Notes: generated by a model from the letters alone, not told the origin. Shown: positions 1-7,800, counted from the stretch's first letter. The stretch is 35,426 nt of DNA from FEN-680 sp036845225 (GCA_036845225.1 DAIUEJ010000031.1:1-35426); one strand, 5' to 3'. Translations and numbers: made by a program.

Positions 1-100
1 CTCCTTTGGTCATGTCCGCAGAGGATTGACGAACTCCCACATAGGGAAATCTCGGCTTAATAGCCTTAGGCATTCGGGGCCGCCGCCGTTCACATGGAAC

Positions 101-302
101 TCAGATCACGCCCAGTGTGTAACGGCAGTAGTTGAACTCATCAACTGCCTTGACGAGATGTCTTTTACCCTTGCGCTCCTTCCGAAGCCGTAGAACTTGC
201 GTTCTGGTCGTCTCCATGAAGCCGTAGTACTTCTTTCCATTCTTGCCTCTCGGCCCAAGGTAAACTCCGTAAGCTTCCGCTATTGCCCTGTCCCAAAGTG
301 GG
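101..302 (-). pseudogene. possible C-terminal protein remnant, unidentified
   Basis: Directly downstream of the histidine kinase stop codon, one minus frame stays open for about 65 codons and ends at a TGA at 101-103. It reads as a plausible basic protein tail (PLWDRAIAEAYG near its start, KAVDEFNYCRYTLGVI at its end). Its codons are visibly poorer in G/C at third positions than the neighbouring genes, which suggests foreign origin. There is no start codon with a ribosome binding site, so it would be a truncated fragment, perhaps of a mobile-element protein. I do not recognise the family. It could also be chance coding in intergenic DNA. Positions 1-100 hold only very short open stretches. 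Confidence 0.25.
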
Positions 303-1691
303 TTAAAACAGAGTGGGCGCGGCGGGCAGCTCGATGCTGAACGTCGAACCTTCCCCGAGAGTGCTTTCGAGCCTGACCTTCCCGCCGTGGAACTCGGCCG
401 CGTGCTTCACGATCGACAGGCCGAGGCCTGTCCCGCCCGTCTCACGCGAGCGGGCCTTGTCGACCCGGTAGAATCGCTCGAATATCTTTCTCTGCTCGGA
501 GGCGGGGATGCCGATTCCGGTATCGCTGACCGTGATCGCGATGGCGTCGTCCATGGTCTCGACGGACAGCACGACCGTGCCGCCAGGCCTGTTGTACTTG
601 ATGGCGTTGTCCACCAGGTTCGTGCAGGCGGTCTTTATGAGCTTCCGGTTGCCCCTGATCGCCACCCCGTCCTTGTCGCCCGCGACAGTCAGCTCCACCT
701 CGTTGCTCTGCGCGAGCTCCGCCTTCTCGGCGACGATCTCCTCCAGCACCTCCACAATCGCGAACGAATCCGGGCCGGGCTCACGCTTCGCCGACTCCAG
801 CCTGGAGAGGACGAGCAGGTCCTCGATGATGTCGGCAAGCCGCATCGACTCCCTGTCCAGGTCCCTCGTGAATCGCTCGGCGGCTTCCGGCTCCAGGGCG
901 GCCCCCGCAAGCAGCGCGTCCACGACGGCCCTCATGTTGGCGACCGGAGTGCGCAGCTCGTGGGACACGTTCGCCACGAAGTCCCGCCTGATACGCTCGA
1001 GCCTGCGCCTGGAGGTGACGTCCTCCAGGATGCAGATCACGCCGATTATAGACCCGTCATCTCTCTGTATCGGGCTCGCCTGGACTTTGAGCGTCCGCTT
1101 CCGCGGAAGCGTTATGCTGACCTCCTGTTCGACGCCCGTGCCCAGCCTGGCTTTCGCGATGGCCTCGTCTATCAGGGCCGTGTGATGTATCTCGGTGAAC
1201 GTCCGTCCCAGAGCGTACTCTTTCGTGGTCCCCAGGAGCTTCTGTGCGACCGGGTTGATCATCCGCGTCTTCAGGTCCTTGCCGACGACGATTATCCCGA
1301 CGCTGATGTTCTCGAGGATGGCCTGCAGCCTGTCGCGCTCCTGGCTCAGCAGGCGGTAGTTCTCCCTCACTCTGGCGGCTATGGTGTCCATGTCCTGGGC
1401 GAGGCCGCTCAGCTCCGCGAGCCGCGGCTGCGGCATCCTGTCGAGGTCGTTCTCGAGGACGATCTTCTCGAGGCCCTGGCCGATCTCCTTGAGGTCGGCG
1501 GCAAGCGTCCTCTGCGTCCAGTAGGTGATCCCTCCGATAAGGGCCGCCAGCACACTGAGGAAGACCAGGAAGACTATCGCCTCTGCGGCTTGCGCATGGA
1601 TGCCGAACACGAGTATCGCGACCGCCATCACCACGATGAGGCCGACCACGGCCGCGTATCTCACCAGCAGGGTCCGGCGGAGGCTACGCAC
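303..1691 (-). CDS. PAS-containing sensor histidine kinase (PhoR/WalK type)
   Basis: Membrane sensor kinase of 462 aa that autophosphorylates on His and passes the phosphate to the regulator encoded just upstream. Two membrane helices (about residues 8-30 and 37-57) enclose almost no extracellular loop, so it probably senses the membrane or an intracellular signal. A linker is followed by a PAS domain (about 118-228), the HisKA dimer domain with phospho-acceptor H244 in NVSHELRTP, and a HATPase_c domain with N box NLVDNAIKYN (358-367), G1 DTGIGIP (390-396), F box FERFYRVDKARS and G2 GGTGLGLSIVKH (419-430). The start is GTG, overlapping the end of the regulator gene by 8 bp, with AAGGAG about 8 nt upstream, so translation is probably coupled. 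All catalytic boxes are intact. The PhoR/WalK resemblance is by architecture only; the signal is unknown. Confidence 0.93.
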   Translation of the reverse strand: MRSLRRTLLVRYAAVVGLIVVMAVAILVFGIHAQAAEAIVFLVFLSVLAALIGGITYWTQRTLAADLKEIGQGLEKIVLENDLDRMPQPRLAELSGLAQDMDTIAARVRENYRLLSQERDRLQAILENISVGIIVVGKDLKTRMINPVAQKLLGTTKEYALGRTFTEIHHTALIDEAIAKARLGTGVEQEVSITLPRKRTLKVQASPIQRDDGSIIGVICILEDVTSRRRLERIRRDFVANVSHELRTPVANMRAVVDALLAGAALEPEAAERFTRDLDRESMRLADIIEDLLVLSRLESAKREPGPDSFAIVEVLEEIVAEKAELAQSNEVELTVAGDKDGVAIRGNRKLIKTACTNLVDNAIKYNRPGGTVVLSVETMDDAIAITVSDTGIGIPASEQRKIFERFYRVDKARSRETGGTGLGLSIVKHAAEFHGGKVRLESTLGEGSTFSIELPAAPTLF

Positions 1692-2391
1692 TTGAACGCT
1701 CCTTCGGGACGCCGAGCTTATAGCCCGTGCCCCTTACTGTGGTAACGTACTGCGGGTGGGCCGGGTCGAGCTCGACCTTCTCGCGCAGGTGCCTGACGTG
1801 GACGTCGAGGGTCTTCGTGGAGCCGTAGTAGTCGCCCCAGACCTCGACCATTATCTTCTGCCTGGTGAGCGCCTTGCCCGGGCGCCTCAGAAACACCTCG
1901 AGCAGGCGGTACTCGGTAGGCGTGAGCTCCACCGGCTCGCCCCTCACGGTCACCTCGTGCCTGCCGCCGTCCATGACGATGTCCCCCCAGCGGAGGGGCT
2001 CCTCGCCGGCGGCCGGCGCTTCCTTCCTGATCCGGCGCAGCACGGTCTTCACCCTCGTGATGAGGGTCCTCATGTTGAACGGCTTGGTGACGTAGTCGTC
2101 GGCGCCCATCTCGAGGCCGAGGATCTCGTCCACGTCGGAATCCTTGGCTGTGAGCATGATTATGGGTACGGTCGAGGCCTGGCGCACGCGCCTGCAGACT
2201 TCCAGGCCGTCCATCGACGGCAGCATCAGGTCGAGGATCAGCAGGTCGGCGCCGTCTCTCGTGAACCGCTCGAGCCCGGCCGCGCCGTCGCTCGCGATCG
2301 CTACTTCGTAGCCCTCCTTCTGAAGCGTGTATTTCAACGCCTCGGCGAGCGGCACTTCGTCTTCTATTATTAGAATTCTCTTCATGGGCAT
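1684..2391 (-). CDS. OmpR/PhoB-family response regulator
   Basis: DNA-binding response regulator (235 aa), partner of the histidine kinase downstream. The N-terminal receiver domain (3-120) shows the acidic pair E10/D11, phospho-acceptor D54 in LLILDLMLPSMDG, T81 and K103 in DDYVTKPF. The C-terminal winged helix (about 132-228) has the transcription-factor signature ending in DVHVRHLREK and TTVRGTGYKL. Two in-frame starts are close together (MPMKR); the second ATG, giving MKRILIIEDE, matches the usual family start equally well. It is the first gene of a two-gene minus operon. Its promoter must lie in 2392-2470, divergent from the DUF35/thiolase operon. Target genes cannot be read from the sequence. 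Confidence 0.94.
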   Translation of the reverse strand: MPMKRILIIEDEVPLAEALKYTLQKEGYEVAIASDGAAGLERFTRDGADLLILDLMLPSMDGLEVCRRVRQASTVPIIMLTAKDSDVDEILGLEMGADDYVTKPFNMRTLITRVKTVLRRIRKEAPAAGEEPLRWGDIVMDGGRHEVTVRGEPVELTPTEYRLLEVFLRRPGKALTRQKIMVEVWGDYYGSTKTLDVHVRHLREKVELDPAHPQYVTTVRGTGYKLGVPKERSSA

Positions 2392-2477
2392 CCACGTTCC
2401 GGTTTTTCTTAATGATAGAGCAAACGGCCCGCCCCGGCACCCGCAGGCGCCGGCCGGGGGCTGACTTGCCTTGCCTG

Positions 2478-2506
2478 TTTACACCGCCGGCCCGCGGTTA
2501 TAGAAT
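2478..2506 (+). promoter_or_regulatory. sigma-70-type promoter of the DUF35/thiolase operon
   Basis: A -35 box TTTACA (2478-2483, 5 of 6 consensus) is followed by a 17-bp spacer and a -10 box TAGAAT (2501-2506, 5 of 6). Transcription should start near 2513, about 75 nt before the first ATG. Downstream, 2545-2566 contains two direct GACTGT copies and a CAGAC/GTCTG inverted pair, a possible repressor site; that part is speculative. Confidence 0.6.
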
Positions 2507-2587
2507 CTATGGGCTTTGATGGCTAACAGTATAGCCTAAGCGGTCAGACTGTTAAGTGACTGTCTGTTCAATGGTGGAGGTGAGTCT

Positions 2588-3052
2588 ATGTCGGCGCAGC
2601 AGGAGAGGATTATCGCCAACGTGGTGGTCCCACTCGATTTCACGTACAACTACCGGGTGGGCCCCTACGTCGAGCGGTACATCAAGAGCCTGGGACAGAA
2701 GAAGATCATGGGGGTCAAGTGTCCCGGCGATGACGCGGTGGTCGTGCCGCCCCGCAAGTACTGCGGCAGGTGCAATGCGATCATGGACGAGTGGGTCGAG
2801 GTCGGCCCCGAGGGCACGGTCGAGAACTACACGGTGGGGCACGTGAGGCTGAACAAGGGCCTGGTCGAGAAGGCTGACACGGAGTACGTGCTGGCCCTCA
2901 TCAAGCTCGACGGGGCTTCGACGCTGCTCCCGGCGGAGGTCAAGGGCATCGCGCCCATGGACGTAGAGAATGGCCTGCGCGTCAAGGCGGTCTTCAAGGA
3001 CCCCGCCGAGGACAGCCTGAACGATCTCAGCTACTTCGTGCCGGCGGGTTAG
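2588..3052 (+). CDS. DUF35 OB-fold / zinc-ribbon protein A
   Basis: Protein of 154 aa with the DUF35 layout: an N-terminal helical region (about 20-40), a rubredoxin-like zinc ribbon (43-65) and a C-terminal OB fold (70-150). DUF35 proteins form complexes with thiolase-fold enzymes and are thought to help position acyl-CoA; known cases are BbsA, archaeal thiolase complexes and ChsH2 with Ltp2. The ribbon is degenerate: C45, C59 and C62 are present, but the second cysteine of the first pair is replaced (CPGD), so metal binding may be lost. It is first in the operon, and the next start lies 13 nt after its stop. GGTGGAGGTGAG precedes the ATG. Its counterpart at 5471-5929 keeps all four cysteines. 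Confidence 0.85.
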   Translation: MSAQQERIIANVVVPLDFTYNYRVGPYVERYIKSLGQKKIMGVKCPGDDAVVVPPRKYCGRCNAIMDEWVEVGPEGTVENYTVGHVRLNKGLVEKADTEYVLALIKLDGASTLLPAEVKGIAPMDVENGLRVKAVFKDPAEDSLNDLSYFVPAG

Positions 3053-3065
3053 GGAGGTGAAGGAA

Positions 3066-4216
3066 TTGAACAATGTCGCAATAGTCGGCCAGGCCCAGGT
3101 GATGAGCGGGAGCATCGGCATGCCGCGCGAGCGGATGCTGTTCGAGCTCGTCAAGGGACTGTACGACCAGCTCGGAATAACGCGCCACGACATCGGCACT
3201 TTCGTGCTGAACTCGAACGACTTCGAGGTCGGGCACCCCATAGCCAACGTCTTCGAGGACACACCGGTCGGAGCGTACATGAAGGACGAGACCCACGTGG
3301 ATTCGGAAGGGCTCTGGGCGACCACCTACGCCGCGATGCGGATAATGTCCGGCAATTACGAAACTGCGCTCGTGGTGGGCAACAGCTCGGGTGCCTCGAC
3401 GATGCGTCCGTACCTGATGATGGACTACCAGCTCGACCCGACCATCGACCGCCAGGCGGGCCTCCTGAACGAGCTCTCTACGGCGGCGCTGCAGGCCAGG
3501 GCTTTCCTGGACAAGTACGGGCTCGACGAGGACGTGCTGAACCAGATCGCCGCCCGCAACCTCCGCAACGCGGCGATGAACCCGAACGCGGTCCAGTTCA
3601 AGGCAGACGCTACCGCGGGCGACGTCCTGGAGAGCGAGTACCTCTACGAGCCTCTTCGCAAGCTGCAGTGCTACCCCTTCAGTGACGGGGCTTGCGCGAT
3701 GGTGCTGGCCTCCGGTGACCGAGCGAAGGAGCTCACCGACAAGCCCGTCTGGATCAAAGGCATGGGCAATTCGGTCGAGACCTACTACATCGGTGAGAGG
3801 GACCTCGGCTCTTCAAGGTCAGCGAAGATGGCCGCGGAGCGGGCTTACAAGATGGCGGGCATCTCAGACCCCGCAAAGCAGCTCGACGTGGCGGAAGTGG
3901 CCGCGAAGTTCGCTCACCAGGAGCCCATCCTCGCTGAGGCGCTGGGTCTCTTCGAAGAGGGAAGCGCGGCCAGGGTGGCCACCGACGGGCTCGCGGACAT
4001 CGGCGGCTCGATGCCGATCTGCCCTTCGGGCGGCGGCCTCGGAGCCTACGTGTTCACCGCCACGGCCTGGTGCGGGTCGCGGAATGCTTCCGCCAGTTGA
4101 CGGGGACGGCAGGCGACGCCCAGGTGTCCGGCGCGAAGACCGCCGTGGCACACGGCCAGGACGGCTTGTGCGCGCAGCACAATGCGGTAATGGTCCTGAG
4201 CACGGAGGAGGGATGA
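3066..4216 (+). CDS. thiolase-fold (SCP-x/Ltp-like) protein A, frameshifted
   Basis: Thiolase-superfamily protein, about 383 aa once a frameshift is repaired. A TTG at 3066 is the likely start because GGAGG (3053-3057) lies 8 nt before it; the in-frame GTG at 3057 overlaps that site. The first frame runs to a premature TGA at 4098-4100. Adding one G to the GG at 4064-4065 restores the family C-terminus (ATGLVRVAECFRQLTG, then KTAVAHGQDG) and ends at TGA 4214-4216, overlapping the next gene's region as expected in an operon. The strand-helix where thiolases carry the nucleophilic Cys reads HVDSEGLWATTYA, with no Cys, and the C-terminal GHP motif is absent. This fits the lipid-transfer/aldolase branch better than a classical thiolase. 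Substrate unknown. The frameshift may be a sequencing error. Confidence 0.82.
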
Positions 4217-4218
4217 CA

Positions 4219-5451
4219 ATGAGAGACGTCGGAATCATCGGCGTTGGATATACGCCGGTCTTCGTCAGCAAGCGCAAGGACGTGAACATCTCGGAGATGA
4301 TAAGCGAGGCCGTTGACGCGGCCTTCCGCAACACGAACCTTACGCCTGACGATATCGATGCCATCACCTACGGCAACATGGAGACGTTCGAGGGAATGAA
4401 CATGCCCCACCTGTGGGGCGCGGACCACTGCAGGGCCATCGACAAACCGTACATGCGCATCGCAACGGGCGGGACGACCGGCATGTCCACTCTGCACTCC
4501 GCGTACTACCACGTGGCGAGCGGCATGCACGACGTCGTGATGGCGATCACCTGGGAGAAGCAGTCCGAAGGCGACTCGCAGGTAGGCCTTGGCGGGATCG
4601 TCATGCCCGAGGCAGTCTGTATGGCCCAGTTCGGCATGGACCTCTTCGGAGGCAAGGGCATGGGCGCGATGGGAGGAGGCTCGACCGGCGCGGCCGCTTA
4701 CCAGGCGACCAGCTACCTGCACCACTCGGGCGCCTCACCGGAGCACATCGACAAGATGGCGGCCCTGGAGCGCTCGAACGCGGCGCTGAACCCGTACGCG
4801 CACCTCCGCAAGAAGACGACCGTCGAAGACATCCAGGCGACGCCGTTCATCGCCTGGCCGCTGCGCTTCGGGCACACCTGCCCCACCAGCGACGGCGCGA
4901 CTGTCGTGATCGTGGCTTCCGGTGACAAGGTGGAGAAGCTCGCCGACTCGGTCGCCTGGATAAACGGCGTCGGGTGCGGCACCTCCGACCCCGCCACGGG
5001 CAACTTCATCGAGGGTCAGATAACCGACCCGGCGGAGCAGGAGGCGGCAAAGATGGCCGCCGCCAAGGCGTTCGCCATGGCCGGCATCAAGGACCCCAAG
5101 AAAGAGATCGACATGGCCGAGATGTACAACGGCTTCGCGCACCAGTCACTGATGTGGCTCGAGAAGCTCGGGCTGTGCGATGAGGGCCAGGCCCACGTCA
5201 TGCTCGACAGGGGCGCCCTGAACATCGACGGCGAGCTGCCGACGAACGCGTCCGGCGGCGTCTTCTCCACGAACGCCATCGGGGCTTCGGCGATGAACAG
5301 GCCCGCCGAGTGCGCTCTGCAGATAATGCGCAAGATCGAGGGCGGACACCAGATACCGAAGAAGATCAAGAACGCCGTCTCCCACGGTTGGGGCGGCATG
5401 TTCCAGTACGTAACTGTCACGGTGCTCGGCGACGAGCCCCGGCACGGCTAG
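4219..5451 (+). CDS. thiolase-fold (SCP-x/Ltp-like) protein B
   Basis: Intact thiolase-superfamily protein of 410 aa, usually annotated as acetyl-CoA acetyltransferase or lipid-transfer protein. ATG 4219 is preferred because GGAGGAGGG ends 6 nt upstream; an ATG at 4213 overlaps the previous stop. The N-terminal half begins MRDVGIIGVGYTPV. The active-site loop reads IATGGTTGMSTL (81-92), with Gly where thiolases have the nucleophilic Cys. The C-terminal half has NASGGVFSTNAIGAS in place of the GHP-containing motif, and SHGWGGMFQYVTV near the end, keeping the SCP-x-like His. Loss of the Cys resembles Ltp2-type retro-aldolases, which also pair with DUF35 proteins. It probably forms a heteromer with protein A and the two DUF35 subunits; that is inference from operon structure. 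Confidence 0.87.
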   Translation: MRDVGIIGVGYTPVFVSKRKDVNISEMISEAVDAAFRNTNLTPDDIDAITYGNMETFEGMNMPHLWGADHCRAIDKPYMRIATGGTTGMSTLHSAYYHVASGMHDVVMAITWEKQSEGDSQVGLGGIVMPEAVCMAQFGMDLFGGKGMGAMGGGSTGAAAYQATSYLHHSGASPEHIDKMAALERSNAALNPYAHLRKKTTVEDIQATPFIAWPLRFGHTCPTSDGATVVIVASGDKVEKLADSVAWINGVGCGTSDPATGNFIEGQITDPAEQEAAKMAAAKAFAMAGIKDPKKEIDMAEMYNGFAHQSLMWLEKLGLCDEGQAHVMLDRGALNIDGELPTNASGGVFSTNAIGASAMNRPAECALQIMRKIEGGHQIPKKIKNAVSHGWGGMFQYVTVTVLGDEPRHG

Positions 5452-5470
5452 GACGAGGGAGGTGGACGAT

Positions 5471-5929
5471 ATGACATTCGAGATGGGTGAGGAGACCCGC
5501 ATAGTGCAGGGCATGTGGGACATCTCAACGTACCAGTACATGATCGACGGCCGGGGAATGAAGCTCCTCGTGGACAGCATGAAGGAGAAGAAGATCCGCG
5601 GTATCAAGTGCAGCAATTGCGGGACCGTCTACGTCCCCGGCCCGACGTTCTGCCGCAAGTGCTACATCGACTGCGACGAGGTCGTCGAGGTGCAGGACAC
5701 CGGTGAAGTGATGAGCTTCGCGGTCGAGATGGCCGACGTAAGGGGCAATCCGGTCGAGGACTACAAGCTCACGGCGATGATCAAGCTCGACGGGGCCGAC
5801 ACCTGGATAATCGGCACCATAACCGGCATCGACTGGAAGGACGCCAGGATAGGGATGCGGGTGAAGACCATCTGGGTCGATGAGCCCGTCGGCAGCCTTT
5901 CGGACATAGACCGGTTCGAAGCGATTTAG
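5471..5929 (+). CDS. DUF35 OB-fold / zinc-ribbon protein B
   Basis: Protein of 152 aa, last gene of the thiolase operon. ATG 5471 is chosen because GGGAGGTGG (5458-5465) lies 5 nt upstream; a GTG at 5462 falls inside that site. An N-terminal helical segment (about 18-42) is followed by a complete zinc ribbon with C47/C50 and C61/C64, then an OB fold (72-148). It is homologous in layout to the DUF35 protein at 2588-3052, but they differ throughout, so this is not a recent duplication. The intact cysteines suggest this subunit carries the structural zinc of the complex. The gene starts 19 nt after protein B and is followed by a strong hairpin terminator. Confidence 0.87.
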   Translation: MTFEMGEETRIVQGMWDISTYQYMIDGRGMKLLVDSMKEKKIRGIKCSNCGTVYVPGPTFCRKCYIDCDEVVEVQDTGEVMSFAVEMADVRGNPVEDYKLTAMIKLDGADTWIIGTITGIDWKDARIGMRVKTIWVDEPVGSLSDIDRFEAI

Positions 5930-5953
5930 GGAGCCGCCGCGCGGTTCGTGGCG

Positions 5954-5980
5954 CGTAGCGCCGGCGTCTCGCCGGCAGTC
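5954..5980. repeat. dispersed palindromic repeat, CGTAGCGCCGGCG type
   Basis: An intergenic copy of the element that occurs three times in tandem inside the DUF1385 gene (33511-33600). The core CGTAGCGCCGGCGTC and CGCCGGCA are shared, with one C/T difference between them. GCCGGCG and CGCCGGC form a short hairpin. It lies between convergent genes next to the terminator. Confidence 0.6.
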
Positions 5981-5984
5981 TCAA

Positions 5985-6009
5985 AAGGGCGGGCATCATG
6001 CCCGCCCTT
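5985..6009. terminator. bidirectional hairpin terminator
   Basis: A perfect 11-bp stem (AAGGGCGGGCA, loop TCA, TGCCCGCCCTT) between the plus-strand DUF35 operon and the minus-strand HicB-like gene. It has AA on the left and a short T-rich stretch on the right, so it could stop transcription from both sides. Confidence 0.7.
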
Positions 6010-6033
6010 GCCTTTCCACCAGCCACTCGTGTA

Positions 6034-6240
6034 TCAGCGGCCGGCGCCAAGCGTACTGCAGATCAGGACTATCTCTAGGCTCGCGATGCCCCTGCCCGCC
6101 ACAGAATCGCTGATGGCGCCCCGCGCCCGCTCGAGCACTTCGCTCTCGGAATCACCGAACGTGAACCAGTCCCGCAGCGCGGGCACCACCGCGGAGAACC
6201 TTCCATCGTCCGTCCTCATCAGAAGAACATCGAACCGCAT
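6034..6240 (-). CDS. HicB-like (UPF0150) small protein, orphan
   Basis: A 68-aa protein that resembles the HicB antitoxin partial RNase-H fold: LLMRTDDGRFSAVVPALRDW followed by TFGDSESEVLERARGAISDSV matches the family pattern of a beta-hairpin, a PAL(P)G-like turn and a helix. GGAG lies 6 nt before the ATG. Known HicB proteins neutralise a HicA mRNA interferase encoded next to them. No HicA-like gene, with its small double-stranded-RNA-binding fold and conserved His, is visible on either side, and there is no DNA-binding C-terminal domain. It is therefore likely an orphan or a degradation-tag-like single-domain protein. It converges on the DUF35 operon across the terminator. Confidence 0.6.
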   Translation of the reverse strand: MRFDVLLMRTDDGRFSAVVPALRDWFTFGDSESEVLERARGAISDSVAGRGIASLEIVLICSTLGAGR

Positions 6241-6334
6241 CTCTCACTCCAATCACTGGTTCTCTGTATACGTCCCGGGGGAGCAAAAGTGTCCCGTCAA
6301 CGGTGTTAGAGTGAGCGGTCGGCCCGGGCGTCCG

Positions 6335-7117
6335 TCAGTCGGTGGCGCCGCCTGCAATCGATGCTTCGTAGATCTCGAGGAATTGGTTCATCTCGGGGGT
6401 CTGGACCCGCTCGGGGCGCTCTATCCTGTCGAACTTCGCGTAGTCCTTGAACTTGAGGACGGGCCAGCTCCTGCCCCTGGTCGCCATCCTCAGCTTCAAC
6501 TGCGGGTTGACCATGACGGGGTGGCCCACCGCGTCCAGAAGCGGCAGGTCGCTCGCGCTGTCGGAGTAGAACCAGCACTCCGAGAGGTCCGCCCCGCGCT
6601 CCTCACAGTACTGGGCGGCCATCTCGAGCTTCCCTTCCATGAAGGCCATGGGGCCCATGACCTCACTCGACATGTGTTCGCCCTTGATGGGTGTCGGCGT
6701 CGCGATGAAATCGTCGGCGCCCAGTTGCGCCCGCACGCGCTCGGCGATGTACTCTCCCGCCGCCGTCGCGATCACCGTACGATGGCCTTTCTCGCGGTGC
6801 TCGCGCACTATCTCCACTCCGCCCTGGTAGAGCCTCGGGACGATGAAGCGCTCGAAGCCGATGTCCATCATCTCTATCATCCTCAGGACAGTGTAGCGCC
6901 CCATCTCGTCCAGGACTTTCTTGTAGACGGCTTCCTGCGGCAGGCGGTTGAGCTTGTAGAGGATGGAGTACCAGATGACGAGGAGCAGCACTCTCTGCTC
7001 CATCAGCTTCTCGCGAACCATCTGGACCGCGTAGATGGTCCCGTTGGCGCCGTCGAGCAGCGTGTGGTCGAGGTCGAAGAAGGCTATTACGTTCGTCTCG
7101 GGTGTGGTTGTGCTCAC
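6335..7117 (-). CDS. HAD-superfamily subfamily IB hydrolase
   Basis: Cytosolic phosphatase-like protein of 260 aa. HAD motifs in order: I, FFDLDHTLLDG with nucleophile D15 and D17; II, T118 in TVIATAA; III, K163; IV, SDSASDLPLLD with D186 and D190. The cap is a helical C1 type, as in phosphoserine phosphatase and the IB-like enzymes often linked to lipid or acyl metabolism. The start is GTG with a weak ribosome binding site. It lies 62 bp downstream of the TetR gene on the same strand, separated by a hairpin repeat, so co-transcription is uncertain. The physiological substrate is unknown; a serine phosphatase role is not supported by a serine pathway context. Confidence 0.82.
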   Translation of the reverse strand: MSTTTPETNVIAFFDLDHTLLDGANGTIYAVQMVREKLMEQRVLLLVIWYSILYKLNRLPQEAVYKKVLDEMGRYTVLRMIEMMDIGFERFIVPRLYQGGVEIVREHREKGHRTVIATAAGEYIAERVRAQLGADDFIATPTPIKGEHMSSEVMGPMAFMEGKLEMAAQYCEERGADLSECWFYSDSASDLPLLDAVGHPVMVNPQLKLRMATRGRSWPVLKFKDYAKFDRIERPERVQTPEMNQFLEIYEASIAGGATD

Positions 7118-7146
7118 GCAATCATTCTAACTTAACTTCTGGGGTT

Positions 7147-7185
7147 GGCTAAACTTTTTGGGGTCTGACCCCCAAAAGTTTAGCC
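7147..7185 (-). repeat. hairpin repeat overlapping the TetR stop codon
   Basis: Near-perfect inverted repeat with 19-nt arms (18 of 19 pair) and a 1-nt loop. Read along the TetR gene it starts at the stop codon (GGC TAA) and contains GGGGTCAGACCCC, related to the GGGGTCAGGCAC core of other repeats in the window. It may act as terminator or 3' stabiliser. Confidence 0.7.
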
Positions 7186-7800
7186 GGGCTTGAGGATGTT
7201 GACCATCATCTCGACGAAGAACTGGCTGATCTCGTCCTGCGAGTGCTCGAGGTCAAAGAAGACGGTGAACGTGAACGCCTCGTGGAGGCGCACTATCGCG
7301 TACGACAGGAGGCGTGGGTCGCTCTTGCGCACGGTGCCGGCGGCCATGCCCTTCTCCAGGATTCCCGCCACCGCGTCCATGATCTTCCGCTCGAAGTCGA
7401 AAGCTGTCGACACGACCTCCGGCGTCAGGATGTCCGGGTCCCGGCTCACTATCCCCTGGAGAAACGTGTCCTCCTTGAGGAACTGGTCCGTGGCCAGGAA
7501 CATGGCGGCCAGTTGCTCCTCGGCGCTCGCGCCATCGTGCGTGCTCGTCAGGCCGCGCTCGAGGATGCGGGAGCCCTCCCACTCGACGAGCGCGATGAGT
7601 ATGTCTTTCTTTCCCTTGAAGTAGGAATAGACGGTGGGCTTGGTGATGCCCGCGGCCTTCGCTATTTCGTCCATGGTCGTCTTCTTGTAGCCGTAGCGCT
7701 GGTAGAGCCCGCGGGCGGCCTCCAGTATCTCGGCCCTGCGCTGCGCCTCCCGCGCGGCTGCGGCGCTCGGCGCTTCTGCGGTTTCTGCGACAGCCTTCAT
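7180..7800 (-). CDS. TetR/AcrR-family transcriptional regulator
   Basis: Repressor-type protein of 206 aa. After an Ala-rich N-terminus, the TetR helix-turn-helix spans about residues 22-68, with the typical TTMDEIAKAAGITKPTVYSYF segment centred on the recognition helix. The C-terminal ligand domain (75-205) is all-helical and not diagnostic of a ligand. GAGG lies about 5 nt before the ATG. It follows the degraded SDR gene by 43 bp on the same strand. A perfect palindrome upstream of the degraded FAD oxidase (9318-9346) is a plausible operator for it. From the neighbours, an acyl or hydroxylated lipid ligand is a reasonable guess but is not shown. Confidence 0.92.
   Translation of the reverse strand: MKAVAETAEAPSAAAAREAQRRAEILEAARGLYQRYGYKKTTMDEIAKAAGITKPTVYSYFKGKKDILIALVEWEGSRILERGLTSTHDGASAEEQLAAMFLATDQFLKEDTFLQGIVSRDPDILTPEVVSTAFDFERKIMDAVAGILEKGMAAGTVRKSDPRLLSYAIVRLHEAFTFTVFFDLEHSQDEISQFFVEMMVNILKPG

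Noticed and set aside
387..1745. A 452-codon plus-strand frame over the histidine kinase
   Set aside because: Antisense shadow of a gene with all kinase motifs; no start signal or domain.
3682..4212. An N-terminal extension of thiolase-fold protein B
   Set aside because: The frame happens to be open through the upstream gene, but the extension is an Arg/Ser/Pro-rich shadow. A clear ribosome binding site selects ATG 4219.
2588..5929. A conventional acetyl-CoA acetyltransferase pathway
   Set aside because: The thiolase nucleophilic Cys and GHP motif are not seen in either protein, and no beta-oxidation genes (acyl-CoA dehydrogenase, hydratase) accompany them.
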